Positions 1 to 8,629 of a DNA stretch of 64,000 bases are shown one piece after another; positions within the stretch are counted from its first letter, which is position 1; every line of letters starts with the position of its first letter. Both the position numbers and the translations under genes were made by a program. The stretch lies in assembly GCF_011074885.1 (NCBI RefSeq), contig NC_054689.1, positions 1,054,001 through 1,118,000 on the forward strand, read 5' to 3'. Below the pieces are notes generated by a model. The model made no database searches. It saw only the letters and a list, made by a program, of their open reading frames with translations, and was not told the origin of the DNA. This DNA comes from Brettanomyces bruxellensis (taxonomy: Eukaryota; Ascomycota; Pichiomycetes; Pichiales; Pichiaceae).

Positions 1-267
1 GGCTGATAACAGACTCGGAGAAAAAGAATAAAAAAAGGCGTGTACATAAACGCATTATTCGGCTACTCCCAGGTTTCAGAATGGCATCTAACATTTTTTT
101 CGGACTCCCAGTTGAGCCACATGACCCTCCGACGCGACTTATCACCTCAATATTTTTCCCCATCTTTTTTTTTTATCCTTTAGTTCACAGTCTCGTACTC
201 CTGACAATAACAAATTTTCAAACAACAAAATACACAACCCCATATATGTTCATGTACATGCTCTGCA
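1..267. other. 5' flank of the first gene, no gene seen
   Basis: AT-rich leader with a T-run around 167-177. A short open frame at 81-296 overlaps the start of the next gene and has no recognisable content. The stretch most likely holds the promoter and 5' UTR of the gene starting at 268. Confidence 0.4.
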
Positions 268-2139
268 ATGTTTTCAGCAAGATCCGCGGACATTGACAGT
301 GGTTGTAACAGCGCAACTTCATTGGTTGTATCGCCATCTGATGACATCACCAGTACTATCAGTCTGAATTCGGATTTGGACACAACACATCAAGAACGCA
401 AGTCTGGCCTCGAAAGGCTTCATTCAGATTTATCGCAATCAGCACAACATTTGCAAAGGTACCAGCAAGCAGAACAGCATCGTTCACAACCGCCAAAAAA
501 TGAGACTCCGCTCTCCTCAACACCATACGTTTCTCGAAAATGTTCAGTTTCCTCCCTTATCGCAGCACCTATGTCGAACACCTCATCGATGTCGTCGATG
601 ATGCAGGTTTCTGCATATAACGGTGGGATGGGGTCGGACCGAGAAGACATTCCGGGTAACTGTGGACAGCAGCAGAACAATATTGACATATCTTCCACTT
701 TCAGCCGAGATATTCCAAATATCTCAATGACGAGCATTACCTCCACATCTGCACACCCAAAAATGCAAAATACCAAGCTACCGTATCTTCCAACTGGTCC
801 AATTTCGATAGCATTGGCAGCATCAACAGATGGGTCCAATTCGCCCCAAGTTCCTCTCACTCCAAGTATAACAACGCCGAAGCTGGCTTCAAGCGGGTTC
901 CTGACTCAAGTGAGACGAAATAGCATTTGCAGCACAACCAGTAGTACAACCACATCAATGCCAGTTGCTCCGGGGCCCAATGCAAAGCATGGACGTAGTT
1001 TCTTCGACTCTCCAAGAAATAGCTTTTCCAAGTCTTATTCGGCAAGTGCATTACGCAAATCGCGTACTGCTGCAACATCTTCAATGCTCGTGGCTTTGCA
1101 TAGCATAGACGACCCGGCTGTGGTCTCAGATTCGGATACTGCTTCCAGTATTGTGTACACTGCACCGCCTCTTCCATCAGCGACCGTATCCTCGTCCTCT
1201 TCTTTTCGCAGACACAATGAATATCGCAAGCATAAGAGTCCTGCTAACAGTGCCCACTCCGGTTCGAACTCCCCGCAGTCGCTTTTCCCAAAATTATTCC
1301 ATTTCACTACCTCCACCAGTACATCCTTACCCTCGCCACAAAAGCCCGTCCCACCTCTTTCACTCGAGGCCCTCACAGAGCATAGAAACAGAAAGGCCTC
1401 GTCCTCGACAGCTTCAAAACAAATACGAACTCGCAAATGGATTACCGCCAACTCCCATGTAACTGGCGGTCCAAAGCCGAGAAGTCTGTCATCTTCTTCA
1501 TCAGTACCACCAAAGCTTGTCTTTAAAAGCACTTCTTCAACTATGAAGCCCAAGATGAAGGCCTTTAATCGGGTAGCCAACGATCTGCGCTTTGAGATGT
1601 TCCCGCTGGATCAGGAACTAGAGCACGAGTCACTTGTTACATCAGCTATGAAATCAAACCGGGTTGGGTACTTTCTTCACAATAAGGTGCTGCCTTTAAC
1701 TTCTACCAAAGATGCTTCAGCTACTCGTTTACACTCAACTCAGGATTCTTCCGATAGTGATACTTCCATTTCAGCAGAAGGCCCACCTCCAGCACAGTGT
1801 GATAACTTGAAGCGGTACGATATCATAAGCAAGGCGAATGAAGCATGGAATAAGCATAGAGCCGTTTCTCCGTCATTGTCCACCTCTACAGTTGGTGGCC
1901 ATATCAGCAGTATGAGTATCGTAGGTACAAGAAAAAGGCGGAATTCTGTTGATGACAGCGATGCCTCTACGTATGGAGGTTCCGATGACTCGGAACACAG
2001 AGTGAATACGAAGCGCAGAATAGTATCAACTAGAAGTAATGCGTTTTTGGCTGATGCTGCCGAGATAGGTAATTCGGATAGTCATTCTATCAGAAGCAAG
2101 TATGAATCTGGGTTTAATGACCAAAGCCCTGATGATTAA
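268..2139 (+). CDS. Ser/Thr-rich protein of unknown function
   Basis: This 623-residue protein starts at an ATG at 268 and ends at TAA. About three quarters of it is low-complexity sequence rich in Ser, Thr and Pro with many SP/TP dipeptides, as in regulatory phosphoproteins. The part most likely to be conserved lies around residues 430-475, a basic-to-acidic stretch containing FNRVANDLRFEMFPLDQE and then a Tyr-Phe-Leu-His motif. A second short block near 515-530 contains KRYDIISKANEAW. Two basic clusters (KRRN near residue 560 and KRR near 586) could be nuclear localisation signals. No membrane segment or enzyme motif is visible. I do not recognise the family. A nuclear or cell-cycle regulator is conceivable but not shown by the sequence. 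It lies 867 bp upstream of VAC7 on the same strand. Confidence 0.8.
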   Translation: MFSARSADIDSGCNSATSLVVSPSDDITSTISLNSDLDTTHQERKSGLERLHSDLSQSAQHLQRYQQAEQHRSQPPKNETPLSSTPYVSRKCSVSSLIAAPMSNTSSMSSMMQVSAYNGGMGSDREDIPGNCGQQQNNIDISSTFSRDIPNISMTSITSTSAHPKMQNTKLPYLPTGPISIALAASTDGSNSPQVPLTPSITTPKLASSGFLTQVRRNSICSTTSSTTTSMPVAPGPNAKHGRSFFDSPRNSFSKSYSASALRKSRTAATSSMLVALHSIDDPAVVSDSDTASSIVYTAPPLPSATVSSSSSFRRHNEYRKHKSPANSAHSGSNSPQSLFPKLFHFTTSTSTSLPSPQKPVPPLSLEALTEHRNRKASSSTASKQIRTRKWITANSHVTGGPKPRSLSSSSSVPPKLVFKSTSSTMKPKMKAFNRVANDLRFEMFPLDQELEHESLVTSAMKSNRVGYFLHNKVLPLTSTKDASATRLHSTQDSSDSDTSISAEGPPPAQCDNLKRYDIISKANEAWNKHRAVSPSLSTSTVGGHISSMSIVGTRKRRNSVDDSDASTYGGSDDSEHRVNTKRRIVSTRSNAFLADAAEIGNSDSHSIRSKYESGFNDQSPDD

Positions 2140-3006
2140 ATTTGGGGAAAGGGTTAGGAAAGAATAAAATAGTTCTTGGAAAATCTGCAATCTGGAGAAA
2201 TAATATTAACAATTCATCGCATGGTATCAATTGAGATTTCCCATGCATATGTTGAAGCTTCTCAAATGTTAGTCTGGAAAATTTTAAAGGGGAAAAAAAG
2301 CGGTAATCATTTTAGGGAGGAACATTGTATGTTAGTTTATGTTATTACTATTATTTTTTTACTTTGTTTTGTTTTGTCCTTCTTCTCCCTCTCTGATGCA
2401 CTCCAGGCAAGCATGTAGACGCTTTAATTATAATTAATACAGTAATAGTATTTAAAGATCACTTTACCTTTTAAAAGAGAACGTTCCCTAATAATGCAAC
2501 TGAATAATCAAGTACTTTTCAGATAATGTATCTTAAAGCGAATATTATTTTTTTTTCTTTATTTTTTCCTGCGCTTTTCCCATGAAAATCTCAATCCACC
2601 ATTTATGCTTACTTACTGTCGTTTTTATCGATAACTTAGATACCTTTGAAAAAAAAGCCGCACGGTGCTTGAGTTCCCAAAAGTGAGGCTCCAAAAAATC
2701 AATCGAAGAAATGAAAAAGTGAATAGAAATAATGCAGAAGCCGACAAAAATTGAGGTTAACAATAAGAACACTAATAATTTTAGCATTCGATAGTTAGAA
2801 GAATACTCTGAGGTGACCAATTTGGTTTCGGGAACAAGAAAATAAACGAATATTAATTAGTAATTAATTAATTAATGAGTATGTTTGATGAGCGGGACGT
2901 TATCTCCTATGCAACATCTCATGCTTCTCAATATGCTATTGGTTACGCAAAGCAAAAAAGAAGGATCTGAACCATAAGCTGAGAGTTGGTTAGATCTAAG
3001 CAGAAT
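2140..3006. other. Intergenic region between the first gene and VAC7
   Basis: About 870 bp. It holds the 3' end of the upstream gene, the VAC7 promoter and one small minus-strand frame described separately (2545-2787). An ATTA repeat lies near 2853-2876. The plus-strand open frame at 2176-2418 looks like chance sequence. Confidence 0.4.
2545..2787 (-). CDS. Possible small membrane protein, unknown
   Basis: An 80-residue frame starting at the ATG at 2787. It is open a further 11 codons upstream, to a TTG. Residues 3-30 are strongly hydrophobic (LLVFLLLTSIFVGFCIISI) and look like one membrane span, followed by a Trp-containing amphipathic stretch. The C-terminus is KIKKKK, which satisfies the KKxx rule for ER retrieval. 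That combination would suit a small ER membrane subunit, but I recognise no family. The upstream open extension contains CACCTCAG, which could be a 3' splice site, so a first exon may be missing. It may also be a chance frame in AT-rich DNA. Confidence 0.25.
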   Translation of the reverse strand: MLKLLVFLLLTSIFVGFCIISIHFFISSIDFLEPHFWELKHRAAFFSKVSKLSIKTTVSKHKWWIEIFMGKAQEKIKKKK

Positions 3007-4971
3007 ATGGCACGCAGCCCGACGAGCACCGCTTCGGGTGGTGCAAAGGTTTTATCGTCTTCGGTTACTTCCTCAGTGTTGACAATAACATCATCTTTAT
3101 CATCTATAAACTTTCAGTGTGAGAATGGTGAACAGGGTAATGCGAAGAAGGATGATGGTGGTAATGGTGATAATGATGCTGATAATGATGATAGTATTGG
3201 TGATGATAATAATTTGATTGATGCTACTTTGGTTGAACCTCGTGGTCTTAAATCGGACTCTTCGGTTGTTCCTGGCAGTGCAGTTCGTAGCGTCAACTTG
3301 AAAAGTAAGTTGATACTAGACAACCGAAGCGATAGCAGTATGGATCGGAGACTTTTTGGTAAGGATGAGGACAATGTTCAAGGGTCTGAGACTTATTCAA
3401 GATCTTTAAAGGGCCTCATGTTGGATAGACTGACAAACAATGGGCCGATAGGTATTAATTTCAATAAAAACGTGGAATCTGGTAGCCAATACCTCTCATC
3501 TTATGGTATCATTGGTAGGACTGGGCGAAATGAGTTGCAGATGCCTAGTTTTAAAGGGGATATACCATCAATAGCAGCTTCTAACGCTAATTACCTTTAT
3601 AGATACCAAAAAAGGACTGGACATGATTTCTCTCTTGTCGCACCCTCTGAAGATGCCAGCATACTTTCAAGTGTATCGCATAACATGTATGGACAGAAAA
3701 AGAAAGGAACCAAAAGTTTTCATCGGCAAGAATCCTCTAGTGAGGAGGAATCATTTATTTATCATGATTTGAACACTGTATCTGGAACTCCAACCCCTGA
3801 AGCAGGTTCCTTGCTCAACGGAGGTAGAAGACTTCAAAGTCCAACAAGGCTTAATTTCAATGATGCTGAGTTTATCAAGATAGCTGGTGACAATTTGTCG
3901 CCGTCAGATCTTTCCTCTCCCAAAATCAATACTAGAAAGAACTCGTTTTCTCACGTACGGCAGATATCCAGGAGAATATTCAGCAAAGAGAAAAAGTACA
4001 TGGGTGTGTCGGATATGATTCCCACAAGAGCATGTTCCACGATTATGCCTCATAAGACATCTCTGCCTTTTACACCTTATACACAAGTCAGAGCAGGGTC
4101 GGTTTTATCTCCGATAATAGATTATGGAAGTGCAGATGAATTGACATCTCCTGATATTGCATCCTATTATGAGAGAGATGGTCCTTGCTTTCTGGAGGAA
4201 CGCAGTGGGTTTAGTGAGGATGTTGAGCTGCATTCGTGCTCTCCTCACAACTACAAGTCTACATATTGCAGGAGGGGCTTAATCATTCAAATGATTAAAT
4301 GTTTATTAAAGAGGCTTTTCTATTCTTTTCTTATAATCATTTTCCTTCTAATGGCCATCAGATTGTTCATCTTTAAGTACTGTGACAACGGCCTTGTTGA
4401 ATTCACCCTTGATCATTTAGAAAATGTTCTCGTGAGCAGCGAGATGCTGCTTTTTGACATCAACGCTTCTGCAAGAAACCTGAATATGCAAAGCGTTGAC
4501 ATCTGGAAAATGGATGTCGATGTATTAATGAAAACCAGATCCGGGGTATTTCAAAACTCAGTTTCCAAATATCCCCTCGTCGATGAGGATATCACTATTT
4601 TCCTAGGCAATAGCCTAGATTTTACTACGCCTTTAAAGTTCAGGGGTCTGTTTAGTTTAGACACTGATGAGGAGAACTCTACCGTTCTCTTTCCAACTTT
4701 CAAAGAGTTCTGGAGTAGACTCTTCCGTGAAAAATACGTATTACGACAAAACACCAGTGGTCAGGTTAAGATACAATGGCCAGGAAAGGATTTCAAGTAC
4801 AAAGGGGCGCCACTTTCACCTGATCAATGGAACAAGATCCTAAATTCAAGGTTTAGACTTATTATAAAAGGTTCATTTAGATATCATCTTCCTCTGTTAT
4901 CATCTGATCAAGTTCTTGTTTTCTCCCATGAGGAAACTCTCAACCCAGGAACGCCAGAGAACATACCATAG
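3007..4971 (+). CDS. VAC7: Vac7-like vacuolar activator of PI(3,5)P2 synthesis
   Basis: 654 residues from the ATG at 3007; the frame is open seven codons further up but only to a TTG. The N-terminal two thirds are polar, with an Asp/Asn-rich run near residues 45-75. One membrane span lies at roughly 435-457 (FYSFLIIIFLLMAIRLFIF), and a C-terminal domain of about 190 residues follows, giving the single-span layout of yeast Vac7. The segment just after the span (VSSEMLLFDINASARNLN) resembles the conserved lumenal LEA-like domain of Vac7. In yeast Vac7 sits in the vacuole membrane and activates the Fab1 lipid kinase under osmotic stress. VAC7 is a neighbour of MSG5 in S. cerevisiae (YNL054W/YNL053W), and an MSG5-like gene is also in this window, which supports the name. 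The related Tag1 family is the main alternative. Confidence 0.82.
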   Translation: MARSPTSTASGGAKVLSSSVTSSVLTITSSLSSINFQCENGEQGNAKKDDGGNGDNDADNDDSIGDDNNLIDATLVEPRGLKSDSSVVPGSAVRSVNLKSKLILDNRSDSSMDRRLFGKDEDNVQGSETYSRSLKGLMLDRLTNNGPIGINFNKNVESGSQYLSSYGIIGRTGRNELQMPSFKGDIPSIAASNANYLYRYQKRTGHDFSLVAPSEDASILSSVSHNMYGQKKKGTKSFHRQESSSEEESFIYHDLNTVSGTPTPEAGSLLNGGRRLQSPTRLNFNDAEFIKIAGDNLSPSDLSSPKINTRKNSFSHVRQISRRIFSKEKKYMGVSDMIPTRACSTIMPHKTSLPFTPYTQVRAGSVLSPIIDYGSADELTSPDIASYYERDGPCFLEERSGFSEDVELHSCSPHNYKSTYCRRGLIIQMIKCLLKRLFYSFLIIIFLLMAIRLFIFKYCDNGLVEFTLDHLENVLVSSEMLLFDINASARNLNMQSVDIWKMDVDVLMKTRSGVFQNSVSKYPLVDEDITIFLGNSLDFTTPLKFRGLFSLDTDEENSTVLFPTFKEFWSRLFREKYVLRQNTSGQVKIQWPGKDFKYKGAPLSPDQWNKILNSRFRLIIKGSFRYHLPLLSSDQVLVFSHEETLNPGTPENIP

Positions 4972-5130
4972 AGAAATGTACTTTTAGTTCGATCGTGTAT
5001 TTTTACATTAATGCTTTTCATATAGAAATAACATACTGCGCGCAAGTGGAATTTATTATCATCCACAGAAATCATTCTTAACAAATAAATAATTATGAAC
5101 GCAAAATAATGAAGTATGTGTGTGTTTTCA

Positions 5131-6309
5131 TCATTCGTTCGGTAGCAAGCCCGATATGTCACCCCGACTTTTCTTCTGTGGTGACTTCACACCACTTTTT
5201 CTATTCATTTCGACTCGACGTAGTAAGGCCTTATCAACAGCTGGACAAAGACCTGTTCGTGATATGGTACAAATATCGCAACGTGGTGCTGTCGGCAAGC
5301 ATATTGTTTGCCCAAAGCCAACTAATGTTGGATTAATTACACTCCATTCTTCCTTGTGATCCGCTAACATTTTTTCAAAGCACTTCCGAACGTATTCAGG
5401 TTCAGGTTTCCCTTTTTGCCATTTTGGAACCCAATGATACCATCCTGCCATCCTGGCCATGTGGGTATCTACACCAATTCCACTACAAATTCCCCAAGCA
5501 ATCTGTAAGAATAAATAGCCCATCTTTGGTCCCACCCCGGGAAATTCCATAATCTTCTTCACATCCTTAGGAATTTCGCCGTCATATTTCTCTTTGAGCA
5601 TTTCAGCCGTTCTTTTTATAAAATTGGCCTTTCTATGATGAAATCCAACTTTGTATATGAGTTCGTCTAGTTTTGCTTGATCTGTATCAAGTATCGCTTC
5701 CATGGATAGTCCATTCTTATACCCATGTGAGATGAAGTAGTCTTGTAACTTCTTCATGGCCTGGTAATTTACTTCATCCTTAGTTTGTGCGGAAAGCATT
5801 AGTGAAATTAACACTTGGAATCTCCAAACAGGACCTTCCTTTAACCCAGAAACTGCAGTACTTATATGATCACATCCAATCTTATCAACAGGAGCTTTAA
5901 CCTTGGCCCTCATTTTTTTGATTAAATTATACATCGGCCAGAAATTTGCAGGCGGTTGTGATGGAATGTCGTTATCGTCTTGATTCGCTGCACTCTTTCT
6001 GGGCTTCCTAGCTTTCTTCCTTTTAGTCTTTCTGGTTGTTTTCTTTTTGGTTTTTTTTATTGCTCTGTGATCTTCTTTGGGAATTACTAAATCATCAGGA
6101 TCTATTTTCACCTCTATTCTGGGCAGTTTTCTTCTTTTTGGAACAGATTCCACCCGTCTAATGTCTTCCTGAAAACTCTCATAATTTTCCTCTTGCTTCA
6201 CTTCACTGCCCTGTTCAGAAGATCTCTTCCCCATTGATCTTGTTGTCATCCTGTGACTGAAATACTTGCTTTTTGAGACAGTCATTTTCAATATTTGTCG
6301 ACTAATCAT
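5131..6309 (-). CDS. NTG1: Endonuclease III-like DNA glycosylase/AP lyase
   Basis: 392 residues from the ATG at 6309. The first 135 residues are basic, with Lys/Arg clusters (KKTKKKTTRKTKRKK) suited to nuclear targeting; the extreme N-terminus (MISRQILKMTVSKSKYF) could also direct mitochondrial import, as in yeast Ntg1. The HhH-GPD glycosylase domain follows. It has the helix-hairpin-helix FPGVGPKMG with the catalytic lysine near 262 and the catalytic aspartate in GVDTHMARM near 281. Four cysteines at about 337, 344, 347 and 355 (C-x6-C-x2-C-x7-C) form a 4Fe-4S motif, which S. cerevisiae Ntg2 keeps and Ntg1 lacks. It removes oxidised pyrimidines in base-excision repair. The next gene is NGL1, which neighbours NTG2 in S. 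cerevisiae, so this is the single ancestor-type copy of NTG1/NTG2. Confidence 0.93.
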   Translation of the reverse strand: MISRQILKMTVSKSKYFSHRMTTRSMGKRSSEQGSEVKQEENYESFQEDIRRVESVPKRRKLPRIEVKIDPDDLVIPKEDHRAIKKTKKKTTRKTKRKKARKPRKSAANQDDNDIPSQPPANFWPMYNLIKKMRAKVKAPVDKIGCDHISTAVSGLKEGPVWRFQVLISLMLSAQTKDEVNYQAMKKLQDYFISHGYKNGLSMEAILDTDQAKLDELIYKVGFHHRKANFIKRTAEMLKEKYDGEIPKDVKKIMEFPGVGPKMGYLFLQIAWGICSGIGVDTHMARMAGWYHWVPKWQKGKPEPEYVRKCFEKMLADHKEEWSVINPTLVGFGQTICLPTAPRCDICTISRTGLCPAVDKALLRRVEMNRKSGVKSPQKKSRGDISGLLPNE

Positions 6310-6674
6310 AGAATCATAGTATCCGTCATCCCCTGCTTATCATTTCCGAAGTAATTAGACGAATGGCATAAACACATAATGGGTTTTTTTTCGTAGCTTT
6401 TTTGTTTCCCTGAAGAGCGGATAATATTTATTTGATTCAACAGATTCGTGAGTTTCTTTCTTTTAATCGGTCAACCATACAGTAATTTAATTTACACACT
6501 ATGTTCAAAACACAATACGTTTTTAAAGTTTTACTATGCAAAATCCATATGAAACAAATTTAAGGGTATCAAGAATATTATGTAATGTAATCTATCTAAC
6601 TATCTATCTATAGGATTTGAGGGAGGCTCAACTTAATTATTATCCACTTTGATTTTTTGTTTCCTAGTTGGCCC
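6310..6674. other. Spacer between NTG1/2 and NGL1
   Basis: 365 bp holding the promoter of the glycosylase gene and the 3' end of NGL1 (both genes on the minus strand). It contains short TCTA repeats near 6590-6612. No gene is visible. Confidence 0.4.
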
Positions 6675-7874
6675 TCAGATAATCTCGAATTGGCCAATGA
6701 TAGGTAAATGGTCACTAGGATAATCGGAATTTGGGAATCCTTCATAACTGTTCAAATAATTATCCTTAAGCTCATTCACGACTTTCGTTGGCCTTATTCT
6801 GGCAGAACTCTCATTGTACATAAGATAATCAATGATTTTTTTGAATTTCGGTAAGTAAGCGGTCCTGGTAAATTCATTATTCTCAAACAACGATCTGTAA
6901 GGCGAGTTCAGTTTTCCTAATGGATTTATAAGAGGTGATTTAATAGTATGTCCATAATTGTAGCCTGCAAACTTTTCCTCTTTCTCTATATCTATTGAAC
7001 CATGGGTCAAATACTTGTAAGTCATAGAATTGGGAGAAGAATTTAAATCACCAGTTAAAATAATATTCACGCCACATGGACCATCCATCAACTTCTTCAT
7101 CTGCTCTTTTGAACATTGGAAATGTCTTTGTACAGCCTTCTGAATAATTTTTGTGAGAACGTAAGCTTGTAATAATTTTACGTCTTCGTGTCTTGGCGAC
7201 CAATAGAGATGCGTGTTTGAAACAAAAAATATCTCATTTGTAGCTAGATGTTGTAGCACAGCAACTAAGGCAACATTATTTCGTGTAACTAATCTCTCCT
7301 TTGTGTCCTTTGTCTGATCAAAAAAGGATGGTTCCTTGAAAAATGCGGTATACTTCACTCTCTGATAATTAAGCATTCTAAACGTATTCAGATTGTAAAA
7401 AATTGAGACACCATCCATCATAGTCAACGTCTTGTCCCAGTATCCAGGTCGCAGCTTTCTTTCAAATATTGACCCAAAGTTTCGGTCCCTCATCAGCTTT
7501 TCCCAGACATTCCGGTAAACGCTGTACTCCATCTCCTGGAAGCACATTATATCAGAGAATTTTGAAAGGTCCAAGAAGTTCTGATTGAGAAGTTCAAGGC
7601 GATTCTTCCATGTCCTATCCTTGGCAGGAAGATATCCATATATTGAAGGCCACATGTAATGTCGGGAAAGAATATTATATGACGATACCGTAACCGTCCG
7701 TCGTAAGTCATTAACCGGATGTAGCTGAACAATTTCACGATGTTTTAACACTGAATTGTTCGGCTTATCTAGTATATCATTGTGTGAAAGTTCACATCTT
7801 GCAGGAATACTTGTCGAAAATTGGCGTGATGGTTTTGTCTTTGTATATGTAAAGACGTTCCGTAATGATCTCAT
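6675..7874 (-). CDS. NGL1: Ngl1-like exonuclease/endonuclease/phosphatase family nuclease, probably mitochondrial
   Basis: 399 residues from the ATG at 7874. Residues 1-30 are basic and hydroxylated with few acids (MRSLRNVFTYTKTKPSRQFS), a good mitochondrial presequence. The rest is a CCR4-type EEP nuclease domain with all key motifs: SSYNILSRHY near 64, the metal-binding glutamate in CFQEMEY near 111, the TGDLNSSPNS block near 275 and the C-terminal SDHLP near 388. There is no leucine-rich repeat, which separates it from CCR4. Yeast Ngl1 is a mitochondrial relative of Ccr4 with a poorly defined RNA substrate. It sits between the NTG and CCR4 genes on the same strand. NGL2/NGL3 are alternatives, but the presequence and the NTG neighbour favour NGL1. 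Confidence 0.82.
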   Translation of the reverse strand: MRSLRNVFTYTKTKPSRQFSTSIPARCELSHNDILDKPNNSVLKHREIVQLHPVNDLRRTVTVSSYNILSRHYMWPSIYGYLPAKDRTWKNRLELLNQNFLDLSKFSDIMCFQEMEYSVYRNVWEKLMRDRNFGSIFERKLRPGYWDKTLTMMDGVSIFYNLNTFRMLNYQRVKYTAFFKEPSFFDQTKDTKERLVTRNNVALVAVLQHLATNEIFFVSNTHLYWSPRHEDVKLLQAYVLTKIIQKAVQRHFQCSKEQMKKLMDGPCGVNIILTGDLNSSPNSMTYKYLTHGSIDIEKEEKFAGYNYGHTIKSPLINPLGKLNSPYRSLFENNEFTRTAYLPKFKKIIDYLMYNESSARIRPTKVVNELKDNYLNSYEGFPNSDYPSDHLPIIGQFEII

Positions 7875-8629
7875 TTTGTATTTTCAGAATGGATCAGTTT
7901 AAAAATAATATATTCGAATCCCATCAGATAAGACCAGGGAAAAATCAAAATATAATTGAATATCCGACAAGTGCTGGTTCTTGAGTAAAAATGATAAATT
8001 ACGTGGATAATTTAAGTATATTTATATGTATGCTACACATTATATACAATTGACGTCGGATTCAATACGGTTTCATTGATTCTTGATTCTACAACCGGTC
8101 TTTCCTTTTTCCTATGTTTTTTTTTTTTTTTTGTAGTTGTTCATTTCGCTCTTTATTCTAAAGTATTGGTTCTCTATTGTCGGTTCAGGAAAGAGGGGGT
8201 GCGTATAAATATCACTAAGGGGGGTAATTTTTTACCAAAATTGCGGAGAATTAGAAATAAGTATAATAGAACTGAATCAAGTTGTACTCTAAAAATTTTC
8301 AATGTGATTCAATCTAACAGGCGGAGAACCCATCCATCGTCTAGAGAAACGGTTTCTGCCAAACAAAGTAAAAAAATACTCTTACGTAAAGTGAAAATAT
8401 GAAATTTTGCCGGGCCTATCGTCATCGTCAATCTTTCTTTAAAAATAAATTTCTCACGGAAGAAATATAATTTCAAAACTGACATGTATTAAACAAACAG
8501 TAAAACAGGGAAATACTGTAAAAGCACAAAAGGGAAATGTGGAATATAAAAAATAAAGAAGAAAACAAAAAATTGTGATGCTTCTCATACGTATTTTATC
8601 ATAGCATCATCGTGGCATTACCGACAGAT
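7875..8629. other. Spacer between NGL1 and CCR4
   Basis: 755 bp with the NGL1 promoter and the CCR4 3' region. It has a 16-base T tract at 8117-8132. A 108-codon plus-strand frame (8076-8402) is driven by that T tract (a run of Phe) and then turns basic; I see no evidence that it is a gene. Confidence 0.4.

Noticed and set aside
1035..1580. 181-codon minus-strand frame inside the first gene
   Set aside because: Antisense shadow of a Ser-rich coding region with no domain features.
2986..3006. Upstream N-terminal extensions of VAC7 and of many other genes (CCR4, HOS4, MSG5, HPM1, COG5, NUIM and others)
   Set aside because: The first codons of these extensions are TTG or GTG, not ATG. Eukaryotic starts are ATG, so I moved each start to the first in-frame ATG.
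8076..8402. 108-codon plus-strand frame between NGL1 and CCR4
   Set aside because: Its first third is a translated T tract (poly-Phe) and the rest is basic low-complexity sequence.
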